Below are positions 17,345 to 27,251 of a stretch of 64,000 nt of DNA, in pieces. The notes below the pieces were generated by a model. That model was not told the DNA's origin and did no database searches. It worked only from the letters and a program-made list of their open reading frames with translations. The DNA lies in the NCBI GenBank assembly GCA_944392835.1, contig CALXYB010000001.1, positions 124,001-188,000 of the forward strand, in the 5' to 3' direction. The stretch is from an uncultured Alphaproteobacteria bacterium (GTDB taxonomy: Bacteria > Pseudomonadota > Alphaproteobacteria > RF32 > CAG-239). The position numbers and the translations under genes are program-made. Positions within the stretch are counted from its first letter, which is position 1. Every line of letters begins with the position of its first letter.

Positions 17345-17707
17345 CTAAAATTTCAGGCCGGCAGCGCGTGCAGCGTCAGCCAAAGCTTTAACACGACCAT
17401 GATAGATGTAGCCGCCTCTATCAAAGACAACTTCACTAACACCGGATTTAACGGCTCTTTCAGCTACAACTTTACCAATAAAGCTGGCAGCTTCAACGGT
17501 AGAAGATTTCTTAATCTGATCTCTGATTTCTTTGTCCAGAGTAGAAGCAGAAACAACTGTAGAACCTTTAGCATCGTCAATAATCTGCGCATAAATATGC
17601 TTACCGCTGCGGAAGACAGAAAGTCTCATTTTGCCGTTGGCAGCGTTTTTCAAAGCAGTTCTTACGCGAGCTTTTCTTTTTTCAAACAATTCTCTTGGCG
17701 TACTCAT
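17345..17707 (-). CDS. rplR: 50S ribosomal protein L18
   Basis: A 120-aa 5S rRNA-binding protein with [18 protein letters not shown] and the C-terminal [22 protein letters not shown] signature. It lies 8 bp before rpsE and 11 bp after rplF. Confidence 0.98.
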   Translation of the reverse strand: MSTPRELFEKRKARVRTALKNAANGKMRLSVFRSGKHIYAQIIDDAKGSTVVSASTLDKEIRDQIKKSSTVEAASFIGKVVAERAVKSGVSEVVFDRGGYIYHGRVKALADAARAAGLKF

Positions 17708-17718
17708 TTAATTAATCC

Positions 17719-18258
17719 TTATTTCTTTTTGCCTTCTTTGCGACGTACATATTCGCCAACATACTTCACGCCCTTACCTTTGTAAGGTTCAGGTTTTCTG
17801 TATTTACGAATTTCCGAAGCAATTTGACCAACGAGTTGTTTATCGGCGCCAGAAACGGAAATCTGAGTCGGGCTTGCGCAAGCAATGTTGATGGTCTTCG
17901 GAGCCTCAAAAATAACATCATGAGAGAAACCCAAAGACAAAACTAACTTGTGGCTGCCTTCAACGCGGGCTTTATAACCAACGCCGACCAGTTCCAAATC
18001 CTTTTTAAAGCCTTCGCTAACACCTTTAACCAAAGTGTTAATCTGAGCTCTGGTTGTACCCCACAAAGCGCGAGCTTCTTTAGATTGGCTCAAAGGAGAA
18101 ACAACAACTTTGTTTTCTTCCAACTTTGCAGAAACATGGTTGTCATCAAAAGTAAAGCTGAGTTCACCCAACTTACCTTTTGCGGTAACAACATTGTTCT
18201 CAACCGTAACGGTAACGCCGTTCGGGATAATAACAGGATATTTACCAATTCTAGACAT
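17719..18258 (-). CDS. rplF: 50S ribosomal protein L6
   Basis: A 179-aa protein with two L6-type domains. It starts MSRIGKYPVIIP and ends with the family signature PEPYKGKGVKYVGEYVRRKEGKK. It binds near the sarcin-ricin loop and the factor-binding site. Confidence 0.98.
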   Translation of the reverse strand: MSRIGKYPVIIPNGVTVTVENNVVTAKGKLGELSFTFDDNHVSAKLEENKVVVSPLSQSKEARALWGTTRAQINTLVKGVSEGFKKDLELVGVGYKARVEGSHKLVLSLGFSHDVIFEAPKTINIACASPTQISVSGADKQLVGQIASEIRKYRKPEPYKGKGVKYVGEYVRRKEGKKK

Positions 18259-18270
18259 CTGTTTTCTCCC

Positions 18271-18669
18271 TTAAAATACTTGGCACAAAATTTCACCGCC
18301 GACATTGGCTTTGCGAGCTTCATGATCACTCATAACACCAGCCGGTGTAGAGATGATGGAAATACCCAAGCCGTTATAAACTCTCGGCAAATCGCGAACG
18401 CTTGAATAAACGCGGCGTCCCGGAGTAGAAACGCGGTAAATTTCGGTTATAACGGAAGTACCTTCATGATACTTCAATTGAATACGAAGTTCATCAATAC
18501 CGGGTTTAACATTAACGCGTTCATAACCGTTGATGTAACCTTCTCTTTTCAAAACTTCCAAAACATTTTCACGCAAGCGAGAAGCAGGTGATACGACCTC
18601 GTTCTTCTTCGCTCTTTGTGCGTTTCTAATGCGTGTGAGCATATCGCCCAAAGGATCGGTCATAGACAT
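18271..18669 (-). CDS. rpsH: 30S ribosomal protein S8
   Basis: A 132-aa protein that starts [16 protein letters not shown] and has the conserved C-terminal [20 protein letters not shown] segment. In enterobacteria S8 represses the spc operon by binding a site near rplE; no clear copy of that site was recognised here. Confidence 0.98.
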   Translation of the reverse strand: MSMTDPLGDMLTRIRNAQRAKKNEVVSPASRLRENVLEVLKREGYINGYERVNVKPGIDELRIQLKYHEGTSVITEIYRVSTPGRRVYSSVRDLPRVYNGLGISIISTPAGVMSDHEARKANVGGEILCQVF

Positions 18670-18682
18670 GATCTAAATCTCC

Positions 18683-18988
18683 CTACCAGCTTGATTTTAC
18701 CAAACCAGGAATTTCACCGAAGCTTGCCAAGTCTCTCAACTCAACACGGCTCAAACCGAACTTCCTGTAATAACTGCGAGAACGACCGGTAACTTTGCAA
18801 CGGTTTCTAATCCGGTTTTTAGCTGAGTTACGGGGTAATTCTGCCAATTTCAGAGTTGCCTGGAAACGCTCCTCAGGAGACGCATTTTTATCCATTACAA
18901 TCTCTTTGAGTTTAGAACGGCGGTTGTTAAACTTCTGCGCCATTTTAACTCTTTTCAAGTTTCTGAATACTGAACTTGTTTTAGCCAT
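18683..18988 (-). CDS. rpsN: 30S ribosomal protein S14, zinc-free form
   Basis: A 101-aa S14 with the usual [21 protein letters not shown] core. The CxxC pairs of the zinc-binding form are absent, so this is the long zinc-independent type. It lies between rplE and rpsH. Confidence 0.97.
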   Translation of the reverse strand: MAKTSSVFRNLKRVKMAQKFNNRRSKLKEIVMDKNASPEERFQATLKLAELPRNSAKNRIRNRCKVTGRSRSYYRKFGLSRVELRDLASFGEIPGLVKSSW

Positions 18989-19002
18989 AGTAAAATCTCC
19001 GC

Positions 19003-19542
19003 TTATTTCTTGTAGGGCATATTAAAACCGTCAAGAAGCACTTTAGCTTCTTCATCGGATTTTGCCGTTGTGCAGATAACGATATCCATACCACGAACAT
19101 TCTCAACTTTTTCATAGTTGATTTCGGGGAAGATAATCTGTTCTTTAATACCAAAAGCGAAGTTGCCTTTACCATCAAAGTTCTTACCTGTAATACCATG
19201 AAAGTCACGGATACGCGGCAGAGCCATGTTAATCAAACGCTCCAAGAACTCATACATTCTGTCAGAACGCAGAGTAACTTTGCATCCAATCGGCATACCT
19301 TCTCTCAGTTTGAAGGTAGCAATAGACTTGCGAGCCTTAGTAACCAAAGGTTTTTGGCCGGCAATCAAAGCCATTTCTTCAACTGCATTGTTCAGTTTTT
19401 TCTTGTCTGTAATAGCGTCAGCAACGCCCATATTCAGAACAATTTTAGTCAACTTCGGAATCTCGTGTGGGTTCTTGTAACCGAATTTTTCCACCAGAGA
19501 TTTCTTAATGACTTCATTATAAAGTTTTTCAAAATTTGTCAT
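19003..19542 (-). CDS. rplE: 50S ribosomal protein L5
   Basis: A 179-aa 5S rRNA-binding protein in the central protuberance. Signatures include [35 protein letters not shown] and [18 protein letters not shown]. It follows rplX by 13 bp. Confidence 0.98.
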   Translation of the reverse strand: MTNFEKLYNEVIKKSLVEKFGYKNPHEIPKLTKIVLNMGVADAITDKKKLNNAVEEMALIAGQKPLVTKARKSIATFKLREGMPIGCKVTLRSDRMYEFLERLINMALPRIRDFHGITGKNFDGKGNFAFGIKEQIIFPEINYEKVENVRGMDIVICTTAKSDEEAKVLLDGFNMPYKK

Positions 19543-19555
19543 AAGATTTTCCCTC

Positions 19556-19873
19556 TTATTTATCGATTACTTCACCGGAACGACGAGCTACGCGAACTTT
19601 CTTGCCGTCCTTTTCCTGATATCCGACCTTGGTAGCTTTACCATCGCTGGCAACAATAGCTACGTTGGAAACATGGATCGGAGCTTCTTTGGTAACAATA
19701 CCGCCGGGAGTAGTTTGGCTGGGCTTGGTATGTCTTTTAACCAAGTTAATACCTTGAACAACCACTTTACCCTCTTTCGGCATGGCTTTTACGACCTCAC
19801 CGGTCTTGCCTTTGTCCTCGCCGGACAAAACAATAACCTTGTCACCTTTTTTAATCTTAAGTTTAAGGCTCAT
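19556..19873 (-). CDS. rplX: 50S ribosomal protein L24
   Basis: A 105-aa assembly-initiator protein with an N-terminal KOW motif ([21 protein letters not shown]) and the [13 protein letters not shown] segment. Its start overlaps the rplN stop by one base. Confidence 0.98.
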   Translation of the reverse strand: MSLKLKIKKGDKVIVLSGEDKGKTGEVVKAMPKEGKVVVQGINLVKRHTKPSQTTPGGIVTKEAPIHVSNVAIVASDGKATKVGYQEKDGKKVRVARRSGEVIDK

Positions 19874-20241
19874 TACAATACCTCCGGTGCTAATGAAATA
19901 ATTTTCATAAACTTCTTCGCACGCAATTCTCTGGTAACGGGGCCGAAGATACGAGTACCAATCGGTTCACCGTCCTTATTAATCAGAACTGCAGCGTTAG
20001 AATCAAAGCGGATAACAGATCCGTCTTTGCGTCTGATATCGCTGGCTGTGCGAACAATTACAGCTTTATGAACATCGCCCTTCTTAACGCGGCCTTTCGG
20101 CATAGCGTCTTTGATGGAAACGACAATAACATCACCCACAGAAGCATGCATTCTCTTGGACCCGCCAAGAACTTTAATGCACTGCACCTGACGTGCGCCT
20201 GAATTATCTGCGACATCCAGGTTGGTTTGCATCTGTATCAT
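19873..20241 (-). CDS. rplN: 50S ribosomal protein L14
   Basis: A 122-aa protein beginning [17 protein letters not shown], with the signature [14 protein letters not shown] and the C-terminal FGPVTRELR. It forms an inter-subunit bridge. It is the first gene of the classical spc part, and here runs on from rpsQ without a gap large enough for a clear promoter. Confidence 0.98.
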   Translation of the reverse strand: MIQMQTNLDVADNSGARQVQCIKVLGGSKRMHASVGDVIVVSIKDAMPKGRVKKGDVHKAVIVRTASDIRRKDGSVIRFDSNAAVLINKDGEPIGTRIFGPVTRELRAKKFMKIISLAPEVL

Positions 20242-20259
20242 TTTTTACTTCCTTCTTTT

Positions 20260-20496
20260 CTAGGCGTTATCAACGATTACAGTCCAACACTTAGTCTTGG
20301 AATAAGGTCTGGATTCTTCAATCCGAACAACATCCCCGACTTTGAACTGGTTATTTTCATCATGAGCCGCATATTTTTTGCTTCTCTTAACGAACTTTTT
20401 GTAAACAGGATGCATAACCTGACGCTCTACGCTGACCACGACAGTTTTATCCTGCTTATCACTAACAACAACACCTTGAAGAATTCTTTTAGGCAT
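20260..20496 (-). CDS. rpsQ: 30S ribosomal protein S17
   Basis: A 78-aa OB-fold protein starting [21 protein letters not shown] and carrying the [18 protein letters not shown] signature. Length is normal for the short alphaproteobacterial form. Confidence 0.98.
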   Translation of the reverse strand: MPKRILQGVVVSDKQDKTVVVSVERQVMHPVYKKFVKRSKKYAAHDENNQFKVGDVVRIEESRPYSKTKCWTVIVDNA

Positions 20497-20507
20497 ATTT
20501 CAGTCTC

Positions 20508-20705
20508 CTAGTTATTCTTCTTGCGCTCGGCAATGAGCGTGTTGATTTTTGCAATTTCACGACGGACTTTTCTTATTACCGCAGTATTAGATAATTGTCC
20601 AGTAGATTGTTGAATTCTTAAGTTAAATTGCTCTTTTTTATTTTCAAGCAACTTAGCTTCCAATTCATCAATCGTCATCGCACGCAAATCTTTAGTTTTT
20701 ACCAT
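20508..20705 (-). CDS. rpmC: 50S ribosomal protein L29
   Basis: A 65-aa helical protein near the exit tunnel with the LEAKLLENKKEQFNLR and RKVRREIAKINTL(I) pattern. Its start overlaps the rplP stop codon by one base. Confidence 0.97.
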   Translation of the reverse strand: MVKTKDLRAMTIDELEAKLLENKKEQFNLRIQQSTGQLSNTAVIRKVRREIAKINTLIAERKKNN

Positions 20706-21133
20706 TATGCTTCTCCCTTATCGGAATTAAGGCGCTTAACAAACTTTGTCTTAATCGGCAGTTTGGCTGCACCGAGAGCAAATGCGGCACGAGCGGTCTC
20801 TTCATCGATTCCGTCAGCCTCAAACATAATGCGACCCGGGTGCACTCTTGCGCACCAATATTCAATAGAACCTTTACCTTTACCCATACGAACTTCGGCA
20901 GGTTTATCAGATACAGGAACATCAGGGAAAATTCTGATCCATAATCTTCCGGCTCTCTTCATCTCACGAGTAATCGCACGACGAGCAGCCTCAATCTGAC
21001 GAGCCGTAATACGATCCGGAGTAAGAGCTTTTAATCCATATGAACCAAAACTCAATTCAGCACCGCCTTTTGTCAAGCCGTGAATACGGCCTTTGTGCAT
21101 CTTGCGGAACTTTAATCTTTTAGGACTTAACAT
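20705..21133 (-). CDS. rplP: 50S ribosomal protein L16
   Basis: A 142-aa protein starting [16 protein letters not shown] with the [24 protein letters not shown] and [12 protein letters not shown] signatures. It helps position the A-site tRNA. Confidence 0.98.
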   Translation of the reverse strand: MLSPKRLKFRKMHKGRIHGLTKGGAELSFGSYGLKALTPDRITARQIEAARRAITREMKRAGRLWIRIFPDVPVSDKPAEVRMGKGKGSIEYWCARVHPGRIMFEADGIDEETARAAFALGAAKLPIKTKFVKRLNSDKGEA

Positions 21134-21153
21134 CTTATTCTAACCTCAAATAA

Positions 21154-21822
21154 TTATTTCTGTTCAGCCAACTTCTTGTCCTGAGCCATCGGATCATGAG
21201 CCATAATTTCGCCCTTATAAATCCAAACTTTAACGCCGCAGGCACCATAAGTTGTGTGAGCCGTAGAGGTAGCATAATCAATGTCAGCACGCAGGGTGTG
21301 CAAAGGCACACGACCTTCACGATAATACTCGGTTCTAGCGATTTCAGCACCGCCGAGACGACCCGAGCAGCTAACCTTAATACCTTCTGCACCTAAACGA
21401 AGAGCAGACTGCATAACGCGCTTCATGGCACGACGGAAAGCAACACGGCGTTCCAATTGTTGTGCAACAGAATCAGCAACGAGCTGTGCGTCTAACTCAG
21501 GTTTTCTGACTTCCAGAATGTTCAACTGTACTTCAGAATCAGTCATCTTCTGAATCTCTTTTCTCAAGAGCTCAATATCCTGACCCTTCTTACCGATAAC
21601 AACACCCGGTCTTGCAGAATGAATGGTAACTCTAGCCTTTTTAGCAGGACGTTCAATAACGATTCTGCTGATACCGGCCTGAGCCAATTTATCCTTCAAG
21701 AATTCTTTAATTTTCAAGTCCTCGTGGAGGTAGTCAGTGAACTTATCATCTGCATACCAACGGGAATCCCAAGTGCGGTTAACGCCTAAACGAAGACCTG
21801 TAGGATTTACTTTCTGTCCCAT
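21154..21822 (-). CDS. rpsC: 30S ribosomal protein S3
   Basis: A 222-aa protein starting [15 protein letters not shown]. The ATG at 21822 was chosen because GGGGAG precedes it and it matches the family N-terminus; a longer TTG-started frame (to 21852) would overlap rplV. The KH domain carries [17 protein letters not shown], and the C-terminal domain carries [16 protein letters not shown]. It lies 4 bp after rplV. Confidence 0.97.
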   Translation of the reverse strand: MGQKVNPTGLRLGVNRTWDSRWYADDKFTDYLHEDLKIKEFLKDKLAQAGISRIVIERPAKKARVTIHSARPGVVIGKKGQDIELLRKEIQKMTDSEVQLNILEVRKPELDAQLVADSVAQQLERRVAFRRAMKRVMQSALRLGAEGIKVSCSGRLGGAEIARTEYYREGRVPLHTLRADIDYATSTAHTTYGACGVKVWIYKGEIMAHDPMAQDKKLAEQK

Positions 21823-21826
21823 TAAC

Positions 21827-22201
21827 TTACTCCCCACGCTCGGTGACGACAACAGTCAGGTTGGAGAAGGGTTTCAAAACCCGAGCTCCGCGACCGCGAC
21901 CGCGTGCGTGCATACGTTTCATAACTAAACCTTTACCGACAAAAGCTTCGCTAACGAATAATTTGTCGATGTTTAACTGGTGGTTGTTTTCGGCATTAGC
22001 AATAGCAGACTGCAAAACAGCCAAAACAACTTTAGCGATTCTCTTCTTGGAGAAGCTGAGTTCGGCAATTGCTTTTTCAGCATTCAAGCCACGAATAGTC
22101 TGAGCAACTAAGTTCAGTTTACGCGGGCTGGTACGGATAGAGTGGCAAACAGCCATAGCCTGATTGGCTTCAACTCTTCTTGTATCTTTAGATTTTCCCA
22201 T
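21827..22201 (-). CDS. rplV: 50S ribosomal protein L22
   Basis: A 124-aa tunnel-wall protein with [23 protein letters not shown] and the C-terminal [24 protein letters not shown] region that reaches into the exit tunnel. The N-terminus has a short basic extension. It is 2 bp from rpsS. Confidence 0.97.
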   Translation of the reverse strand: MGKSKDTRRVEANQAMAVCHSIRTSPRKLNLVAQTIRGLNAEKAIAELSFSKKRIAKVVLAVLQSAIANAENNHQLNIDKLFVSEAFVGKGLVMKRMHARGRGRGARVLKPFSNLTVVVTERGE

Positions 22202-22203
22202 AA

Positions 22204-22482
22204 TTAACCTCTCTTAGCCTTTTTGTCTGCAGCGTGACCATAGAATGTACGGCTCGGAGCAAACTCACCAAACTTGTGTCCAACCATATCTTCGGTAACC
22301 AAAACCGGAATAAATTTATGTCCGTTGTGAACACCGAATGTCAAGCCGACAAACTGCGGCAACATTGTTGAACGACGAGACCAGATTTTAATAACTTCAT
22401 TACGACCCGAAGCTCTGGCTGCATCAGCTTTCTTCAGAAGATAGCCGTCAACAAAAGGTCCTTTCCATACGGAACGTGTCAT
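22204..22482 (-). CDS. rpsS: 30S ribosomal protein S19
   Basis: A 92-aa head protein starting [16 protein letters not shown], with [19 protein letters not shown] and the [13 protein letters not shown] end typical of S19. Confidence 0.98.
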   Translation of the reverse strand: MTRSVWKGPFVDGYLLKKADAARASGRNEVIKIWSRRSTMLPQFVGLTFGVHNGHKFIPVLVTEDMVGHKFGEFAPSRTFYGHAADKKAKRG

Positions 22483-22494
22483 TAGCTTATCTCC

Positions 22495-23331
22495 TTATTT
22501 CTTTTTGTTTTCATGACGAGAACGCATAATAAAGCGATCTGTCTTCTTGTTAGAACGAGTCTTAGCACCCTTAGTAGGTTTACCCCAAGGAGTAACCGGA
22601 TGACGACCACCGGAAGTGCGGCCTTCACCACCACCATGCGGGTGGTCTACAGGGTTCATAGCAACACCGCGGCTTACCGGTCTGATACCGAGCCAACGAG
22701 AACGACCTGCCTTACCGAGAGATCTGTTCTGATTGTCCGGATTAGAAACAGCGCCGACAGTAGCTAAGCACTCTTCACGAACAACTCTCAACTCGCCGGA
22801 GCTGAGCTTCAATTGGGCATAACCGGCATCTTTACCAACAACCTGAGCATAACAACCGGCAGAACGAACCAACTGTCCACCCTTACCTGCCTTAAGCTCA
22901 ACGTTGTGAATAATTGTACCAACCGGCATATTCTTCAAAGGCATAGCATTACCCGGCTTAATATCTGCTTTTTCTGCAGAAATAACTTTATCGCCGGCTT
23001 TCAATCTTTGAGGAGCCAAGATATAAGCCTTCTCGCCATCTTCATAACTAATCAAAGCGATGAAAGAAGAACGGTTAGGATCATACTCGATTCTCTCAAC
23101 TGTTGCCTCGCAACCGAATTTATTACGTTTGAAGTCAATAATACGGAGCTTGCGCTTATGGCCGCCACCGATTTTACGACTTGTAACGTGTCCGAAATTA
23201 TCACGCCCACCGGTTTTGGTAAGACCGATAGTCAAAGACTTCTCGGGAGCTCCCTTATAGAGTTCGCTTCTGTCAACAATAACCAGCTGACGAAGTCCCG
23301 GAGATGTGGGCTTATAGTTTTTTAAAGCCAT
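22495..23331 (-). CDS. rplB: 50S ribosomal protein L2
   Basis: A 278-aa protein of full length. It carries the conserved [13 protein letters not shown] region, the OB and SH3-like domains, and the C-terminal [18 protein letters not shown] loop with the His residue near the peptidyl-transferase centre. It starts 3 bp after rplW. Confidence 0.98.
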   Translation of the reverse strand: MALKNYKPTSPGLRQLVIVDRSELYKGAPEKSLTIGLTKTGGRDNFGHVTSRKIGGGHKRKLRIIDFKRNKFGCEATVERIEYDPNRSSFIALISYEDGEKAYILAPQRLKAGDKVISAEKADIKPGNAMPLKNMPVGTIIHNVELKAGKGGQLVRSAGCYAQVVGKDAGYAQLKLSSGELRVVREECLATVGAVSNPDNQNRSLGKAGRSRWLGIRPVSRGVAMNPVDHPHGGGEGRTSGGRHPVTPWGKPTKGAKTRSNKKTDRFIMRSRHENKKK

Positions 23332-23334
23332 GTC

Positions 23335-23652
23335 CTATATTCCTGTTGTAACATCAATATTTTGACCCTCGGCAAGTGTAACAACTGCCTTCTTGAAATC
23401 GGAACGCTGTCCGACATAACCTCTGAAGCGTTTTTCCTTACCGAACTGACGAATAGTATTTACCTTATTTACCTTAACGTTGAAAATTGTTTCAACGGCT
23501 GCCTTAACTTCATCTTTGGTAGCAGACAAAGGAACCAAGAAAGTTACTTTGCCAGCTTCAGAAGACAGCATAGATTTTTCGGTAATTACCGGACGAACCA
23601 AGGTATCATACATTTTTGCAGAAACTTTGTTTGTATTGTTAGATTTTACCAT
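23335..23652 (-). CDS. rplW: 50S ribosomal protein L23
   Basis: A 105-aa protein at the tunnel exit, the docking site for trigger factor and SRP. The start chosen is ATG at 23652, preceded by GGAGGAGA; an in-frame TTG at 23673 would lie within the ribosome-binding site region. Signatures: [20 protein letters not shown](I) and [11 protein letters not shown]. Its start overlaps the rplD end by 7 bp, which implies coupled translation. Confidence 0.97.
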   Translation of the reverse strand: MVKSNNTNKVSAKMYDTLVRPVITEKSMLSSEAGKVTFLVPLSATKDEVKAAVETIFNVKVNKVNTIRQFGKEKRFRGYVGQRSDFKKAVVTLAEGQNIDVTTGI

Positions 23653-24272
23653 TTCAATCTCTCCTCCAAGCAAGCAACTGCGTCTTTAGTCAATACCAGT
23701 TTGTCCTTTCTCAAGATGTCATAAACATTGGCACCGATTGTCGGAAGAACGTCAACGCCTTCAAGATTACGGCTGGCCAACGCAAAGTTGACATCAACTT
23801 CCTTGCCGTCAATGAACAAGCAATTTTTCAAACCGCAAGCATCCAATTTGGCTTTCAAATCTTTTGTCTTGGGGGCTGACAATTTTGCTTCATCCACAAT
23901 AACAAGGTTGCCCTCTTTAGCCTTAGCTGAAAGAGCGGTCTTCAAACCGAGTTTTCTGAACTTCTTGGTCAAATCATGAGACTGATCACGAACAACCGGA
24001 CCAAATACGATACCGCCCTTACGGAATTGAGTACCCTTGCGAGAACCCTGACGAGCATTACCGCTACCTTTTTGCTTAAACGGTTTTGCAGGTGTCAAAG
24101 CAACCTCAGAGCGGCCTTTGGTCTTGTGGTTACCAGTCTGCAATCTGGCCAACTGCCAGTTTACAACACGGTGCAAAATATCGGCGCGAACTTCCAAACC
24201 GAAAATCGATTCGTTGAGCTCAATTGTGCCAACATTTTTGTTATCTACTAAACTTAAGATGTCCTGTTTCAT
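23646..24272 (-). CDS. rplD: 50S ribosomal protein L4
   Basis: A 208-aa protein with the N-terminal [16 protein letters not shown] region, the basic tunnel loop [22 protein letters not shown] and the Rossmann-like C-terminal half. The ATG at 24272 is preferred (AAGGA upstream) over an in-frame TTG at 24281. In E. coli L4 represses its own operon by attenuation; the leader hairpin upstream of rpsJ here has not been shown to do so. Confidence 0.97.
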   Translation of the reverse strand: MKQDILSLVDNKNVGTIELNESIFGLEVRADILHRVVNWQLARLQTGNHKTKGRSEVALTPAKPFKQKGSGNARQGSRKGTQFRKGGIVFGPVVRDQSHDLTKKFRKLGLKTALSAKAKEGNLVIVDEAKLSAPKTKDLKAKLDACGLKNCLFIDGKEVDVNFALASRNLEGVDVLPTIGANVYDILRKDKLVLTKDAVACLEERLKW

Positions 24273-24291
24273 AATTTTCAATCCTTATAGC

Positions 24292-25020
24292 TTATGCATT
24301 GTCAGCAGGAGCTTCAGCTTCCGCTTTAACTGCAACAGGTTCATCAACTTTCTTCAAGCCGGCAGGCATCGGCAAGGTAACGTTACCAGCCTTTTTAATG
24401 GCATCGGTAACACGAACCCAAGCGTTTTCACAACCCGGAACGCCGCCTTTAACCATCAACAAGCCTTTAGCAGCATCAACTGCAACAACCTTCAGGTTTT
24501 GAACGGTTACGCGCTCATCACCCATATGTCCGGCCATTTTCTTACCCTTAAATACTTTACCGGGATCTTGTCTTTGACCTGTAGAACCATGAGAACGGTG
24601 AGAAATAGAAACACCGTGAGTAGCTTCCAAACCGGCAAAGTTATGACGCTTCATAACACCGGCGAAACCTTTACCGATAGATGTTGCGCAAACATCAACA
24701 TACTGACCGGGAACAAAGTGTTCTACAGACAATTCATTACCGACAGACAACAAGCAATCTTCAGAAACTCTGAATTCGCCCAGTTTCTGCTTCGGTTCAA
24801 CATTAGCTTTAGCAAAATGTCCTTTTAACGGCTTAGATACATTCTTTGCTTTAACAGCACCCGTACCGAGTTGTACGGCATTGTATCCATCTTTTTCTTG
24901 CGTTTTAACAGCAACAACTTGCAATCCGTCAACGCTCAAAACAGTAACCGGAATATGTGTTCCGTCTGCTTCAAAAATGCGAGACATACCAAGTTTCTTT
25001 GCAATTAGACCTGTACGCAT
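24292..25020 (-). CDS. rplC: 50S ribosomal protein L3
   Basis: A 242-aa protein starting [16 protein letters not shown] at 25020, with AAAAGGAAA upstream; a longer frame to 25056 lacks a good ribosome-binding site. The central [21 protein letters not shown] and [15 protein letters not shown] signatures are present. The C-terminal end is an Ala/Glu/Lys-rich extension. Confidence 0.97.
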   Translation of the reverse strand: MRTGLIAKKLGMSRIFEADGTHIPVTVLSVDGLQVVAVKTQEKDGYNAVQLGTGAVKAKNVSKPLKGHFAKANVEPKQKLGEFRVSEDCLLSVGNELSVEHFVPGQYVDVCATSIGKGFAGVMKRHNFAGLEATHGVSISHRSHGSTGQRQDPGKVFKGKKMAGHMGDERVTVQNLKVVAVDAAKGLLMVKGGVPGCENAWVRVTDAIKKAGNVTLPMPAGLKKVDEPVAVKAEAEAPADNA

Positions 25021-25088
25021 TTTATTTATTTCCTTTTCAATTGGTTGACAGCTCATATTTCAAACGGCCAACATTGTTATTATTAAAA

Positions 25089-25400
25089 TTAGAGTTTAAT
25101 CTCTACATTAACACCGGCAGCCAAATCCAACTTCATCAAAGCATCAACTGTCTGCGGTGTGGGATCAACGATATCAAGAAGTCTCTTATGAGTACGGATT
25201 TCAAACTGCTCACGAGATTTCTTATCAACGTGCGGAGAACGGTTTACCGTAAACTTCTCGATTCTTGTCGGAAGAGGAATAGGTCCTCTAACATTTGCCC
25301 CTGTTCTTTTGGCCGTATGAACGATTTCTTTTGTAGACAAATCCAACAAACGGTGGTCAAAAGCCTTAAGGCGAATTCTGATATTTTGTGTATCCATCAT
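25089..25400 (-). CDS. rpsJ: 30S ribosomal protein S10
   Basis: A 103-aa protein with [22 protein letters not shown] and the [21 protein letters not shown] end. Besides the ribosome it serves in NusB/NusE antitermination complexes. It is the first gene of the S10 operon. Either of two adjacent ATGs may be used. The 390-base leader upstream holds a promoter and a hairpin. Confidence 0.98.
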   Translation of the reverse strand: MMDTQNIRIRLKAFDHRLLDLSTKEIVHTAKRTGANVRGPIPLPTRIEKFTVNRSPHVDKKSREQFEIRTHKRLLDIVDPTPQTVDALMKLDLAAGVNVEIKL

Positions 25401-25474
25401 TTTTAATACTTTTCCTATAACTAGACGGCAAAATCCAGCATGAAAGCTAAACTTGCCATCTAAATGTTAAACTC

Positions 25475-25504
25475 TGCAGCACATACAAAAGTATAGGTGC
25501 TGCG
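25475..25504 (-). promoter_or_regulatory. Hairpin in the S10 operon leader
   Basis: Arms GCAGCAC (25476-25482) and GTGCTGC (25497-25503) plus an inner ATAC/GTAT pair with an AAAA-type loop and a 2-nt bulge. It lies in the untranslated leader about 75-100 bases before rpsJ. It has no following T run, so it is not a simple terminator; a ribosomal-protein binding site or antitermination element is possible. Confidence 0.45.
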
Positions 25505-25569
25505 GTATGTTTTATATTTTCATCGCTGGGCAGATTCCTAGCCCAAAACAATTATCGTGAGCACCTTGT

Positions 25570-25597
25570 AACATAACTGAGTCTAATATGCAAGCAA
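25570..25597 (-). promoter_or_regulatory. Candidate promoter of the S10 operon
   Basis: Minus strand: TTGCTT (25597-25592), 16-bp spacer containing TTAGACTCA, TATGTT (25575-25570). The leader would be about 165 nt long. Confidence 0.45.
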
Positions 25598-25792
25598 AAA
25601 AAGCATATTTTTTCATTTTTTTATCGCGCTGAATCGCTTTTCCAGACTCTGTTTGAGTCTGGTTGACAAAATTTTTAAATCAGCAAAACCGCACCATATA
25701 ACCAGTTATATATTAAAAAGAGTTATTATTGATAATCACATATTTTTGATTGCAAAGATATTTGCTTTTGTATATGTTATTAGTAGAAGCTA

Positions 25793-26113
25793 ATGAATCA
25801 AGAAACACAGAAGTATAAGAGAATGACCGAATTAAGTAGCAGAGTAATAACCATTCATCAACGCAAAACAACAATGCGTTTATGCAAAAACGAATGGGAT
25901 GCGCTAAAAGATATTTGCAAAAGAGAAAAAATAAACCGCAAAATGCTTCTTGAGATGATAGAAAGCCGCAAAGACCCTAAGCTCGGCTTAACACCATCCA
26001 TTCGTCTTTTCTCATTAGTTTACTTACACGAGCTATCAAAACCTCTATTAGAAAAACAGCACAAACCTGATAACCACAAATCGTTATCTGACATATTAGA
26101 TAAAATTTCCTAA
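25793..26113 (+). CDS. Ribbon-helix-helix (RHH_4-type) DNA-binding protein
   Basis: A 106-aa protein. The central part, VITIHQRKTTMRLCKNEWDA followed by a helix and SIRLFSLVYL, matches the RHH_4 domain common in alphaproteobacteria, where the arginine and threonine-containing strand inserts into the major groove and the two helices form the dimer. It is probably a transcriptional regulator. It is divergent from the S10 operon and converges with a small unknown gene (4-bp overlap). It belongs to the accessory insert between the str and S10 clusters. Confidence 0.7.
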   Translation: MNQETQKYKRMTELSSRVITIHQRKTTMRLCKNEWDALKDICKREKINRKMLLEMIESRKDPKLGLTPSIRLFSLVYLHELSKPLLEKQHKPDNHKSLSDILDKIS

Positions 26114-26364
26114 CACCTTTGTTCCTGCAAACGGCTTACTTCCATACCCATTTCACAATTATTTGCAACAGGATGCCAAGAGATAAATGTCTGCTTGTCA
26201 TAATATGAAGTACGTTCTCTCCAAAATGCAATTTTCTGCTGCGCATTCAACTTACCACATTTAGGCTTACCGTCATTTCCAATAACATATCCATACAACT
26301 CACCTGTTTGAGTTAAGAAAACATGAGACTCATAATATATTTTTGCTATTTTTTTATCACTCAT
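26110..26364 (-). CDS. Unknown small protein (84 aa)
   Basis: Not recognised. Soluble, rich in Lys and aromatic residues, with YYESHVFLTQTGELYGYVIG as a beta-hairpin-like start and two Cys at the C-terminal half. It overlaps the ribbon-helix-helix gene tail-to-tail by 4 bp. The start is supported only by position and frame; coding potential is moderate. Confidence 0.45.
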   Translation of the reverse strand: MSDKKIAKIYYESHVFLTQTGELYGYVIGNDGKPKCGKLNAQQKIAFWRERTSYYDKQTFISWHPVANNCEMGMEVSRLQEQRC

Positions 26365-26386
26365 TTTCTGCCTTTATCAAAAGCAA

Positions 26387-26412
26387 AGCGGCCTCTAAAT
26401 TCAGAGGCCGCT
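26387..26412. repeat. GC-rich inverted repeat, possible terminator
   Basis: Perfect 10-bp arms AGCGGCCTCT/AGAGGCCGCT with a 6-nt loop, in otherwise A/T-rich DNA. On the minus strand it is followed by TTTGCTTTT, a broken T run. It lies between two minus-strand accessory genes. Confidence 0.5.
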
Positions 26413-26550
26413 AAAGCAATGCTTCCTTGAAGCATGTATTTGTACAATTTGCTTGTTTTGTTGTTTTACGCTTACACATTTTACATTCTAAATTCCTAAA
26501 ACATTTATAAGTTAACAGATTATTAACAAGAGTCAAGAATTGTTTAGATA

Positions 26551-26577
26551 CAAAAAAATCCGGCGACAACCGGATTT
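26551..26577 (-). terminator. Terminator after the 166-aa accessory gene
   Basis: Stem AATCCGG/CCGGATT with a short loop and seven T on the minus strand, 18 bases after the stop codon at 26595. Confidence 0.7.
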
Positions 26578-26594
26578 TAGCTTTATTCAAACAT

Positions 26595-27095
26595 TCAACA
26601 AAAAATTCCTACAAAATCAGTCTTATTTCCGAGCTTATGGTTTTCAAACAAATAAAACGCCATATTCAAAAAATCCGATAACTCAATCTCTTCGTCATCA
26701 ATTTTCTGAATACGCTTTTTAAGCGCTCTTCTTTGTCTCCAATCACACCACAAAAGCCTATCATATCTACGACAAAGAGCTTTTCTTCTTTGTGCAGCTC
26801 CGCACAAATCATCATATAAGCTCCTAGCTTCATCTATTGTAGTTGAGGCTTTTGCCACAAATCCAAGAATATCTTCATCAACTTTTTCCAAAATCTTTTT
26901 ATAATTATATTCAGCGACAACTTGTCCTTCCCACGGATCAAGAGGCGATATAAATTGAAAATAAAAGCTTCTGGCATAAAAATTAATCAAACTGCAACGT
27001 GTGGCATCTTTCACTGAAGTTCTATACCAATCAGCCTTCTGAACATTTTGTTCTGAAAACTTAATCATACTTAACAATACTTTTGGAGTATTCAT
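26595..27095 (-). CDS. Unknown 166-aa protein in the ribosomal cluster insert
   Basis: Not recognised. A mostly helical soluble protein. It has a Trp/Arg-rich centre (RRYDRLLWCDWRQRRALKKR) followed by an acidic stretch (KIDDEEIELSDF). No catalytic motif is visible. It lies alone with its own terminator between tuf and the S10 operon, a place where alphaproteobacteria usually have tuf directly before rpsJ. Confidence 0.6.
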   Translation of the reverse strand: MNTPKVLLSMIKFSEQNVQKADWYRTSVKDATRCSLINFYARSFYFQFISPLDPWEGQVVAEYNYKKILEKVDEDILGFVAKASTTIDEARSLYDDLCGAAQRRKALCRRYDRLLWCDWRQRRALKKRIQKIDDEEIELSDFLNMAFYLFENHKLGNKTDFVGIFC

Positions 27096-27190
27096 AACAC
27101 ATAAAAATAAAAATTAATAACTCTATACTTTTAATTTAACCGACGAGCATTTAGCACAACAAAAACAAAAAATCAATAAAAAACACATAC

Positions 27191-27225
27191 AAAAAAAGAG
27201 GTTTCCAATTTTGGAAACCTCTTTT
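27191..27225 (-). terminator. Terminator of the str operon (after tuf)
   Basis: A long perfect palindrome: 13-bp arms (AAGAGGTTTCCAA and its complement) around TT, flanked by A and T runs. It lies 26 bases after the tuf stop codon and can act in both directions. Confidence 0.9.
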
Positions 27226-27251
27226 AACTTTACTCTGGTTTATATCTCAGA

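Larger units (their letters stand above)
25401..25792 (-). other. Leader and promoter region of the S10 operon
   Basis: This gene-free stretch holds, on the minus strand, a candidate promoter (25597-25570), a leader hairpin (25504-25475), two AGACTC-type motifs including an inverted pair (25642-25662) and an A/T-rich upstream part. No open reading frame with a ribosome-binding site was seen. The right end is also the promoter region of the divergent ribbon-helix-helix gene. Confidence 0.6.
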
